Below, piece after piece: positions 1 to 5,792 of a stretch of 9,652 nt of DNA. Under the pieces are notes generated by a model. It ran no database searches and was not told the DNA's origin. It worked only from the letters and a program-made list of their open reading frames with translations. This DNA is from Candidatus Moraniibacteriota bacterium (lineage in GTDB: Bacteria; Patescibacteriota; Minisyncoccia; Moranbacterales; GCA-2747515). The position numbers and the translations under genes were made by a program. The stretch spans positions 728 through 10,379 of the forward strand of contig JALWAF010000086.1 of NCBI GenBank assembly GCA_027016355.1. The letters are read 5' to 3'. Position 1 is the stretch's first letter, and the number at the start of each line of letters is the position of its first letter.

Positions 1-437
1 TCTTTGGAAAAAGCAACCCACATTGTTTCATTTTTTACATCATCAAAACTAGCTTTTGCCATTCGTATCATTCCCTCTTTCCCAAGATAATACTTCACAA
101 TTGGTTTTTTTATACTTGCGCTATTTATACTATTTAATTCTTCCACAATATTTTTTAACCCTTTTTTCTTTTGTTCTAGCTCTTGTTGTTGTTTTGTTAT
201 TATGTTTTCTAATTGCGAAGGATCTTCTGGGACAAATTTTTGTTTTTTCTCTTCGTTTGTCGCGCTGACGAGTCCTATTTTCATTAGATTTTCTAGTGTA
301 AAGTATGTAGTAGCACGATTAACCTCGGACTTTTTGGCAATTTCGCTAGCACTTCCCTCACCCAATTCTAAAACAGCAATATAAACTTTAGCCTCTTTTT
401 CATTTAAGCCAATTTCTTCTAATTTTTTTGTAAGCAT
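1..437 (-). CDS. TrmB-family HTH transcription regulator, partial (3' end outside window)
   Basis: Reading the minus strand from the ATG at 437 gives 145 open codons that run off the left edge. The protein begins MLTKKLEEIGLNEKEAKVY, continues with ASEIAKKSEVNRATTYFTLE and then LMKIGLVSA. This is the N-terminal winged helix-turn-helix typical of TrmB-like regulators: 'GL.EkEa.vY.alLelG..sa.eIAkks.v.R.t.Y..le.L...GlV'. Residues about 80-105 (KQQQELEQKKKGLKNIVEEL) form the coiled-coil dimerisation helix. The effector-binding part is mostly missing. Family members repress or activate sugar-transport or metabolic operons, or act as global regulators. The target here is unknown. It is divergent from the small gene at 568, with a 130-bp shared upstream region, so auto- or cross-regulation is possible. 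No clear Shine-Dalgarno precedes the ATG; a weak promoter (TACAAT at 477-472) lies upstream. Family assignment is fairly sure, function is not. Confidence 0.82.
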   Translation of the reverse strand, partial: MLTKKLEEIGLNEKEAKVYIAVLELGEGSASEIAKKSEVNRATTYFTLENLMKIGLVSATNEEKKQKFVPEDPSQLENIITKQQQELEQKKKGLKNIVEELNSINSASIKKPIVKYYLGKEGMIRMAKASFDDVKNETMWVAFSK

Positions 438-485
438 AATACTAATCTATCTGAATAATTAAGTATCTATAATTGTACCACACAC

Positions 486-513
486 TTGACAAATCGTGAA
501 AATGATGTATAGT
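486..513 (+). promoter_or_regulatory. sigma70-type promoter of the small gene at 568
   Basis: TTGACA at 486-491 and TATAGT at 508-513 are separated by 16 bp. The -35 is a perfect match and the -10 has one mismatch. Transcription would start near 520, giving a leader of about 48 nt before the ATG at 568. It overlaps the upstream region of the divergent TrmB-like gene. Confidence 0.6.
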
Positions 514-567
514 TGTTTATTGCTATTTAAAATTATTGGAATTTAAATAAGAAGGAGGAGGTGTTAA

Positions 568-843
568 ATGAAATATACTTCTGTGAACAACGAGCAAAAT
601 AATTTTTGTAATGGTGCACTAACTCTTGCGGATGTTGCAAGGAGACTTAGATTAGAAAAAGAGTTTCCAGAAACTTCAAAAAAAATATTACAGGAATGCA
701 AAAAACGCTGCATTGAAGCAAGAGCAGCAAATGACGACCAACTTCTTAAAAAGTTGCTTGAAATAGAGAAGCGATATTCCAATGGCTTAATAAATAACAA
801 TAGATTAAAAATACTTTATCAAGCTAACAAATACAATAATTAA
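568..843 (+). CDS. small hypothetical protein (91 aa), unrecognised
   Basis: I do not recognise this protein. It has 91 residues, is largely helical and charged, and carries no signal peptide or membrane segment. Residues 18-30 (LTLADVARRLRLE) could be a helix-turn-helix-like start, but the rest does not support a DNA-binding call. It contains three cysteines (C13, C44, C48), too few and badly placed for a zinc site. Expression signals are unusually complete. There is a good promoter (486-513), a very strong Shine-Dalgarno (AAGGAGGAGGTG, 552-563) placed just before the ATG, and a GC-containing terminator hairpin right after the stop. It is therefore a monocistronic, probably well-expressed gene. 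An open frame of similar length on the opposite strand is a shadow and lacks such signals. Confidence 0.75.
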   Translation: MKYTSVNNEQNNFCNGALTLADVARRLRLEKEFPETSKKILQECKKRCIEARAANDDQLLKKLLEIEKRYSNGLINNNRLKILYQANKYNN

Positions 844-850
844 TTAAGTT

Positions 851-890
851 GCTCTCATCAGTATATATATTCTGATGAGAGCCTTTATTT
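851..890 (+). terminator. Rho-independent terminator, possibly bidirectional
   Basis: GCTCTCATCAG (851-861) pairs perfectly with CTGATGAGAGC (872-882) around a 10-nt AT loop, followed by a T-rich tract (CTTTATTTTA). It ends the gene at 568-843. The facing gene ends at 894, and an A-rich stretch on the left of the hairpin may let it also stop leftward transcription. Confidence 0.75.
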
Positions 891-893
891 TAT

Positions 894-1850
894 TTATAAC
901 TTAGAAAGTTCCGACAATGTTTTGTTTACATTTTTTAACGCTTGTTCAAATTTATCTCTTTTTTCATGTGACGAAACAATGGATAGAACCTCTAAATGTT
1001 TTTGTTGTTTCTGAAGACTTTCAATAGATACTTTTTTGATATATTGACGTATAGAATCATCATCCAATACTGAATAATCTATTTTACCATCTTTACTAAT
1101 CCCTATCATTGCTTTTTTACACAAATCAGGCAAATCTTCTTGTGGCACTTCTATTACAACGCGAGGTACTTGTTTTAGTGAGGATTTAGTTTCTAAAGTA
1201 TTATTTGGATCGAAATAATCAATAGATGTTAAATTTCCTTTTTTTAAATCTCTATCAATAAAACTTTGTTTTTTTGATAAAACCTCCGGGTCTTTACTTA
1301 TAGTAACATCAAAAGCTAATCTAGCTAAAACTTTTCCATTTTTATCATACCATGTAGCAACACCATCAGCATGATGTGTGCGATCATCAAATTCAAGTGT
1401 TTTTGTAACGGTGGCATTTTCACCAAACCATTTGCTAGCATTGGCATATTTGTCAAATAGATATTCTGCAAGCAAAGCTCGCTCGGGTGGATATCGCTTA
1501 TGAAATGGTTGTTCTTCTTCAAGTTTTTTTTGTTTTTCTCGCAGTTCGTGCACTTTTTCTTTATCTGCTTCTTTTTTGTCTGGAGAGATAATCCCATCAA
1601 ATTTATCCATATCGGTTAAATGTTTTGCATCCTTGCGCATTTCATAAGTTTCTCTTTCATATACTTCATGTAATTGAATTTCAGCTTCTTGTAATTGAGG
1701 AAGAAAAGGATTTGCGTATCCCCCCATTAATCGATGCATGCGAGCTTTTGTTTCTGAAGGCCCTTTTCCTCTTTTTCTTCTACGAACTGTAGGCTTTTTT
1801 GGTGATTCAGGTCGCTTTATTGTTAATGATGGCATAACATTTTCTGGCAT
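894..1850 (-). CDS. hypothetical protein (318 aa) with a possible nuclease-like core
   Basis: I do not recognise a named family. The N-terminus (residues 10-35) is very basic (KRPESPKKPTVRRRKRGKG) and could bind nucleic acid. Residues about 50-115 are strongly charged and helical, likely coiled coil. The middle has an alternating beta pattern: FDDRTHHADGVATWYD, a turn, then VLARLAFDVTIS. An acidic residue followed by a hydrophobic strand ending in an acidic residue resembles a degenerate PD-(D/E)XK nuclease core, but the catalytic lysine is replaced (DVT), so this is only a suggestion. The C-terminus is helical. There is no signal peptide. No Shine-Dalgarno is seen before the ATG at 1850. It lies 42 bp downstream of nrdG on the same strand, either as the operon's last gene or from an AT-rich promoter in that gap. 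Similar orphan proteins are common in Patescibacteria, which is an impression I cannot check here. Confidence 0.72.
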   Translation of the reverse strand: MPENVMPSLTIKRPESPKKPTVRRRKRGKGPSETKARMHRLMGGYANPFLPQLQEAEIQLHEVYERETYEMRKDAKHLTDMDKFDGIISPDKKEADKEKVHELREKQKKLEEEQPFHKRYPPERALLAEYLFDKYANASKWFGENATVTKTLEFDDRTHHADGVATWYDKNGKVLARLAFDVTISKDPEVLSKKQSFIDRDLKKGNLTSIDYFDPNNTLETKSSLKQVPRVVIEVPQEDLPDLCKKAMIGISKDGKIDYSVLDDDSIRQYIKKVSIESLQKQQKHLEVLSIVSSHEKRDKFEQALKNVNKTLSELSKL

Positions 1851-1892
1851 AATATTTTATAATTAATTGATTATATATAAATTATTGCAAAA

Positions 1893-2597
1893 TCAACTTC
1901 TTATACTAACTTCTTCTATATTTTTTCTAAAAATTTCTACAAATTCTTGCATTTTTTTATCTGAGACTGGCTTTTTGTTTTGAAATTTTGGGTCTAGGGT
2001 TGTTTCTGGGCGGAATTTTTGTAGGTATAGTTTTTCACTGCCCTCTAGAAGTTGTGCCATTTCTTTGATTATATCAGTTGTGTGTACCCCGTCAATTATT
2101 GTAGTACGAAATTCGTATGGTATACGGTTTTGTTTCAGAAATTCTATACTCTCGCCCACTTTTTTGGGATTTGCTAAATTTCCTACTAAATCCTGGTAGT
2201 TTTCTAGTATTGTTTTTACGTCCATTGCTACATAGTCTAGTAAATTTTCATTAACTAATTCCTTTAGCACATTTGGTAAGTTTCCATTTGTGTCTAACTT
2301 TACCAAAAAACCCATTTTGCGCACGCTGATTATAAAATCTTTTAAGTCTGGTTGAATTGTTGGTTCTCCACCAGAAATTACTACTCCATCTAACTTCCCT
2401 TTTCTAGTTTCTAAGAAATTTAGTACAGCTTCTTGAGGTATAAAACTAGATCTTAATTCTTTAATTTCTTCTGGAAGTACAAATTCTTTATTATGACAAA
2501 ATTTACAACGCATATTGCAGCCTGGTGTAAAGATAATAGCTGCCACTTTTTCTGGGTAGTCTATCATGGTAAATTTTTGTACACCGCTTATTAGCAT
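1893..2597 (-). CDS. nrdG: anaerobic ribonucleotide reductase activating protein (radical SAM)
   Basis: This 234-residue radical-SAM enzyme generates the glycyl radical on NrdD by reductive cleavage of S-adenosylmethionine. The cluster-binding motif CX3CX2C is at C27, C31 and C34 (PGCNMRCKFCHN). The SAM-binding GGEP motif is at 75-79 (ISGGEPT). The opening GVQKFTMIDYPEKVAAIIFTPG is the signature of the longer NrdG type (the TIGR02495-like group often called NrdG2), which is longer than the E. coli enzyme of about 150 residues. The C-terminal half (TTIIDGVH, YLQKFRPE) fits that group. It lies downstream of nrdD on the same strand, separated by the split-off glycyl-radical frame and repeat elements, so co-transcription is plausible but the 222-bp gap may hold its own promoter. 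No Shine-Dalgarno is visible. Identification is firm. Confidence 0.93.
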   Translation of the reverse strand: MLISGVQKFTMIDYPEKVAAIIFTPGCNMRCKFCHNKEFVLPEEIKELRSSFIPQEAVLNFLETRKGKLDGVVISGGEPTIQPDLKDFIISVRKMGFLVKLDTNGNLPNVLKELVNENLLDYVAMDVKTILENYQDLVGNLANPKKVGESIEFLKQNRIPYEFRTTIIDGVHTTDIIKEMAQLLEGSEKLYLQKFRPETTLDPKFQNKKPVSDKKMQEFVEIFRKNIEEVSIRS

Positions 2598-2618
2598 AAG
2601 ATATTTTATAATTTAATA

Positions 2619-2673
2619 GGACAAGCACCAACCTTCGCTAAAGCTACGGCAAAGCAATGTAAAGGCGCTGTCC
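2619..2673. repeat. imperfect palindromic element between nrdG and the glycyl-radical frame
   Basis: GGACAAGCACC (2619-2629) faces GGCGCTGTCC (2664-2673), pairing with one bulge and one mismatch. Between them lies CCTTCGCTAAAGCTACGG, a GC-richer motif unlike the surrounding AT-rich DNA and related in character to the element at 3047-3073. It looks like a dispersed intergenic repeat. Other copies cannot be searched for from this window. Confidence 0.4.
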
Positions 2674-2700
2674 CTACGGTTTCATTATTATATATTTATC

Positions 2701-2774
2701 AATTTCCAGTAGAGACGCGATCTGCCTCTCCGGCAGACAGGTTAATCGCGTCTCTACCAATAAACTGGATAATT
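2701..2774. repeat. nested palindromic repeat element (MITE/REP-like)
   Basis: There is a perfect 13-bp inverted repeat, GTAGAGACGCGAT (2709-2721) against ATCGCGTCTCTAC (2745-2757). A second hairpin CTGCC-tctcc-GGCAG (2722-2736) sits inside it. The outer arms CCAGT (2706-2710) and ACTGG (2764-2768), flanked by AATT on both sides, suggest the element's ends. The GTAGAGACGCGAT stem resembles a palindromic repeat dispersed in many bacterial genomes (from memory). It is GC-richer than its neighbourhood. It could double as a transcription stop, but no T-tract follows. Confidence 0.65.
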
Positions 2775-2819
2775 ACACAAAAATTTGTCTATCTTTTTAG
2801 TCGTTATAGCTTTAACTGA

Positions 2820-3008
2820 CTAATTACCAAATTTTTGAGTAAAATCATTATTTGCACAAACACATTCTTGAAAATGTTTACGAGAATAATGTTCTGATTT
2901 TTTACCAGTGTTAAAAAATGATACTGGACGAAAATACCCCATTACTCGTGTCCACACTTCGCAGCGTGTTCGTTCCCCCTCGTTCATTTGGATCTTTTGT
3001 GATGCCAT
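2820..3008 (-). CDS. detached C-terminal glycyl-radical segment of NrdD
   Basis: The 62-residue frame contains RCEVWTRVMGYFRPVSFFN followed by TGKKSEHYSRKHF. This matches the C-terminal end of class III reductases: 'C.EVYSRvvGYyrPv..WN.GK..eF..Rk.F'. The radical-bearing glycine is G24, inside RVMGY. C16 just before it corresponds to the cysteine that joins the zinc site in full-length enzymes. The neighbouring NrdD frame stops before this segment, so the two pieces together make one complete enzyme. The frame is shifted by one relative to nrdD, with a 154-base gap containing a stop. No Shine-Dalgarno precedes either the ATG at 3008 or the alternative ATG at 2987. It is either a stand-alone radical subunit acting in trans, in the manner of GrcA/YfiD for pyruvate formate-lyase, or the remnant of a broken gene. 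Conservation of the whole motif favours function. Domain identity is firm; status as an expressed gene is not. Confidence 0.72.
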   Translation of the reverse strand: MASQKIQMNEGERTRCEVWTRVMGYFRPVSFFNTGKKSEHYSRKHFQECVCANNDFTQKFGN

Positions 3009-3046
3009 ATGTTTGTTTTTACTTAATTAATTACTTTTTTTCTTCG

Positions 3047-3073
3047 CCTGCCGTAGCTTTATGCGTAGGCAGG
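3047..3073. repeat. short hairpin repeat in the NrdD split gap
   Basis: CCTGCC (3047-3052) and GGCAGG (3068-3073) form a perfect 6-bp stem around gtaGCtttatGCgta. This GC-rich hairpin stands out from its AT-rich surroundings and shares the CTGCC/GGCAG core with the element at 2722-2736. It is probably a dispersed intergenic repeat. Confidence 0.5.
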
Positions 3074-3075
3074 TT

Positions 3076-3138
3076 TGTCATTCCAAATTTAATTTCAAAA
3101 TCTTAGTATTTAGATTCTGAAACAAATCTAGAATGACA
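3076..3138. repeat. GTCATTC...GAATGAC palindromic element
   Basis: The terminal inverted repeats are TGTCATTC (3076-3083) and GAATGACA (3131-3138). Inside are AGTATTTAGATTCT (3106-3119) and a sub-hairpin TAGATT/AATCTA. The layout (TGTCATTC, AGTATTTAGATTCT centre, GAATGACA) resembles a palindromic repeat that I recall as widespread in unrelated bacteria. This copy is degenerate in its arms. It lies directly after the nrdD stop codon, inside the gap that separates NrdD from its glycyl-radical segment. Confidence 0.6.
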
Positions 3139-3162
3139 TATTTTTAATTTGTTAACTCAGAC

Positions 3163-5280
3163 TTATTTATCAGCCTCTGTGCTCTCGTACCTTCCACGAA
3201 ATTCACTGTCACAGCAACTTTCGCCCTTGATGCCAATCTCAGCATCACATTTTGGACAAAAATCATATTCTCCTGCAAGATATCCGTGCTTTGGACAAAT
3301 TGAGAAGGTTGGTGTGATTGTAATATATGGAAGTTTATAATTTGTCAGGATTTTCTTTACTAAATTTGCACAAGATTCTCCAGAGCTAATTCTCTCACTC
3401 ATATATCCATGCAACACTGTTCCACCTGTGTACATGGATTGTAATTCTGCTTGTAAGTCTAGTGCTTCAAATATATCATCAGTATATCCCACAGGTAATT
3501 GTGTTGAATTGGTATAATACGGAGCCTCTTTTGTGCCAGCTTGGATGATGTCTTCATATTGTTTTTGGTCCTCTTTAGCAAAACGATATGTTGTTCCCTC
3601 GCCAGGCGTTGCTTCCAAATTATATAAATTACCTGTTTCTTCTTGAAATTCGGACATCTTCTCTCGTATAAACTCCATTGTCTCTTTAGCAAATTTTTGT
3701 CCATATTCTGATGCAATATTTTCTTTGTCATTTGTAAAATTTCGTATTGCTTCATTTACACCATTGATACCAATTGTAGAGAAATGACTGTCTAATTTAC
3801 CTAAATATCGTTTTGTGTAAGGAAATAATCCTCTATCCATCCATTTTGTTATAACAATTCGTTTCATTTCTAAAGATGCTTTTGCCAATTCCATAAGATG
3901 TGCAATTCTCTCAAAATACGCGTCTTTGTCACCTGCACAAGTTTTACCAATACGCGCCATATTTATAGTCACAACTCCGATTGAGCCGGTCATTTCAGCA
4001 GAGCCAAATAAACCGCCACCTCGTTTACGTAATTCTTTCAAGTCTAATTGCAATCTACAACACATTGAGCGAACATCGCCAGGATCTAAATCTGAATTGA
4101 TAAAATTTTGAAAATAAGGAGTGCCATATTTAGCTGTCATTTCAAATAGTGGGAGCACCTTAGGGTCATTCCAATTAAAGTCTTTCGTTATGTTGTAAGT
4201 AGGGATTGGAAATGTGAAGGTGCGTCCTTTTGAGTCTCCTGCCATCATTACTTCTATAAATGCTTTGTTCACGATATCCATTTCTTTTTGCAATTCACCA
4301 AAAGTGTGTGAGAATGGTTCACCGCCTAACAGCAATGTTTTTTCTTTTAAATCATCTGGGCACACCCAATCAAGTGTAATATTTGTAAAAGGTGTTTGTG
4401 TTCCCCATCTGGATGGAATATTTAGATTAAAAACAAATGATTGTATATTTTGATACACATATTTGTATAGTGTGTCAGAAATATATTTTTCTTTAGCGTC
4501 TTCTGTTTCAAATTTGATGTCGTATTGCTCTATGTCATTACGAATTTCTAGTTCCTTCTTTTTAACAAATGGGGCCATGTATGTATCAAAACTTGAAAAT
4601 GCTTGGGCTCCTGCCCATTCGTTTTGGAGAGTTCCCAAGAAATTAACCATTTGTGATACGGCACTTGTTAAGTGTTTTGGTGGATTTGACTCTACTTTAT
4701 TTGACACGCCATTAAAACCTTCTTCAAGAAGTGCCCTAAGACTCCAGCCAGCACAATATCCACTAAACATGTCTAAATCATGGATATGTATATCTGCATT
4801 GCGATGTGCCTCGCCAATCGCCTTTGGATAGATGTGTGAAAGCCAATAATTTGCTGTCACCTTCCCTGCTGTATTTAGTATCATGCCACCAAGTGAATAT
4901 CCTTGATTTGAATTAGCATTAACACGCCAGTCAAGTTGATCAAGATATTCGCTAATTGTTGCATCCACATCAACCATAACATTACGATCTTCTCGAGCCT
5001 CTATACGCTTTTGTCGATATAAAATATAGTCTTTAGCAATTTGTGGATAGTCATGATATATCAGAGAAGCCTCTACGGCATCCTGCACTTGTTCGACTGA
5101 AGGTATTTTATCACCATATTCTTTGGAAAGTTCCTTTTCAGCATGGGATGCAATTTTATTTACATTAATTTTTTTTGTTGATTTTGAGGCTGTGACAGCT
5201 TTTTGGATAGCATTTTGTATTTTTTTCTTATCAAAATCTACAATTGTTCCATTTCTTTTTTTAATTTTGTGTATGGCCAT
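3163..5280 (-). CDS. nrdD: class III anaerobic ribonucleoside-triphosphate reductase, lacking the glycyl-radical C-terminus
   Basis: NrdD reduces ribonucleoside triphosphates to deoxy forms without oxygen, supplying DNA precursors. Residues 1-95 are an ATP-cone that senses ATP/dATP. The barrel follows: SLGGMILNTAGKV, NADIHIHDLD, GYCAGWSLRALLEEGF (C176) and MCCRLQLDLKELRKRGGGLFG. C176 and C407/C408 are the likely active-site cysteines. The end is FSICPKHGYLAGEYDFCPKC, with C662, H665, C675 and C678 as candidate zinc ligands, then a charged tail with C689 and C690, and a stop at 3163. Full-length relatives continue from this zinc region into an RVxGY glycyl-radical loop, which is absent here. 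That loop is found in the separate frame at 2820-3008. The ATG at 5280 starts the ATP-cone correctly and has no Shine-Dalgarno. A long structured leader, a TATAAT and an NrdR-box match lie upstream. Confidence 0.95.
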   Translation of the reverse strand: MAIHKIKKRNGTIVDFDKKKIQNAIQKAVTASKSTKKINVNKIASHAEKELSKEYGDKIPSVEQVQDAVEASLIYHDYPQIAKDYILYRQKRIEAREDRNVMVDVDATISEYLDQLDWRVNANSNQGYSLGGMILNTAGKVTANYWLSHIYPKAIGEAHRNADIHIHDLDMFSGYCAGWSLRALLEEGFNGVSNKVESNPPKHLTSAVSQMVNFLGTLQNEWAGAQAFSSFDTYMAPFVKKKELEIRNDIEQYDIKFETEDAKEKYISDTLYKYVYQNIQSFVFNLNIPSRWGTQTPFTNITLDWVCPDDLKEKTLLLGGEPFSHTFGELQKEMDIVNKAFIEVMMAGDSKGRTFTFPIPTYNITKDFNWNDPKVLPLFEMTAKYGTPYFQNFINSDLDPGDVRSMCCRLQLDLKELRKRGGGLFGSAEMTGSIGVVTINMARIGKTCAGDKDAYFERIAHLMELAKASLEMKRIVITKWMDRGLFPYTKRYLGKLDSHFSTIGINGVNEAIRNFTNDKENIASEYGQKFAKETMEFIREKMSEFQEETGNLYNLEATPGEGTTYRFAKEDQKQYEDIIQAGTKEAPYYTNSTQLPVGYTDDIFEALDLQAELQSMYTGGTVLHGYMSERISSGESCANLVKKILTNYKLPYITITPTFSICPKHGYLAGEYDFCPKCDAEIGIKGESCCDSEFRGRYESTEADK

Positions 5281-5320
5281 ATTTATTTCGTGAATTTACT
5301 ACTAATGTCTTTTAAAGAAG

Positions 5321-5427
5321 GTCTGCAAAACTCCAAATTAGCAGAATTTTCAAAATTTAGTCGAAAATCATTTTCTCTTGAAATGCTTTATAAGTATAAG
5401 GCTTTTCAAGAAAAATGATTTGCAGAC
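5321..5427 (-). promoter_or_regulatory. hairpin-rich leader of nrdD with alternative pairings
   Basis: The arm 5365-5383 (AAATCATTTTCTCTTGAAA) is complementary to 5404-5421 (TTTCAAGAAAAATGATTT) apart from one bulge. The loop also pairs (CTTTATA/TATAAGG), giving a nearly continuous hairpin of about 57 nt. GTCTGCAAA (5321-5329) is a perfect inverted copy of TTTGCAGAC (5419-5427), which would close a larger domain. TCTGC (5322-5326) can instead pair with GCAGA (5341-5345), so the outer stem and a local hairpin exclude each other. It lies 41-147 bases before the nrdD ATG. I recognise no known riboswitch class. It may be a regulatory RNA leader or an inserted palindromic element. Confidence 0.45.
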
Positions 5428-5469
5428 ATTCCTTAAATATTATTCTTTTAATCAAAAAACAATGTTGAT

Positions 5470-5505
5470 GGAAAAAGAAAAAGTAAGAAATTTTTTGATT
5501 CTTAC
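5470..5505 (-). terminator. possible attenuator-like hairpin in the nrdD leader
   Basis: On the minus strand GTAAGAA (5505-5499) pairs with TTCTTAC (5489-5483) around a 9-nt A-rich loop, and is followed by TTTTTCTTTTT. This has the shape of an intrinsic terminator. The stem is short and AT-rich, so strength is doubtful. It sits between the predicted nrdD promoter and nrdD, where it would act as an attenuator. Confidence 0.3.
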
Positions 5506-5553
5506 CCCTTACTAATTTATAGTATAAACTGCTTTTGAATATTGTGCAACACC

Positions 5554-5593
5554 ATTATATCCACACACCGCTCATACATACTATATATTGTGG
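5554..5593 (-). promoter_or_regulatory. probable nrdD promoter with NrdR-box match
   Basis: On the minus strand a perfect TATAAT lies at 5559-5554. Around the -35 position, 5578-5593 reads ATACTATATATTGTGG, whose 10-bp core CTATATATTG fits the NrdR box consensus (acaCwAtATaTwGtgt) at every core position. NrdR represses ribonucleotide reductase operons in bacteria, and a site overlapping the -35 suits that role. The -35 itself is poor (AGTATG). NrdR boxes usually come in pairs. The second here is weak at best (CTAGATATTT core, 5617-5626). No nrdR gene is in the window. Confidence 0.5.
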
Positions 5594-5627
5594 TTTTTGA
5601 GAACTAAATACCACAACTAGATATTTT

Positions 5628-5792
5628 AAGTGTATACACAATAGTTAAAAAAATAAATCAATTAATTTTTCTAAGAAATATCTTTATTTAATAGTGTATA
5701 AGTCACACTATTAAAAGTTAAATCAGCTGATAAGTTATGCTTCTCTATCAAGGTACAGGTAGTATTTGAAAAATAATATTGTGCGACATAAA
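5628..5792. other. AT-rich stretch with palindromes next to the parS array
   Basis: The stretch contains a perfect 10-bp palindrome GTGTATACAC (5630-5639), an almost pure A/T run (5641-5692), and a perfect 11-bp inverted repeat TTTAATAGTGT / ACACTATTAAA (5687-5697, 5705-5715) with a 7-bp spacer. GTATACACA (5632-5640) and, on the minus strand, TTATACACT (5701-5693) each match the DnaA box TTATNCACA at 8 of 9 positions. These are features an origin could have, but none is decisive. No open frame of note lies here. Confidence 0.3.

Noticed and set aside
56..384. Plus-strand open frames at the left edge
   Set aside because: They are antisense to the TrmB-like gene, whose HTH reading is convincing.
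3009..3162. Intron or intein interrupting nrdD
   Set aside because: The gap is 154 bp with a stop at its start, far too short for a group I/II intron or intein, and no splice-type structure or intein motifs are visible.
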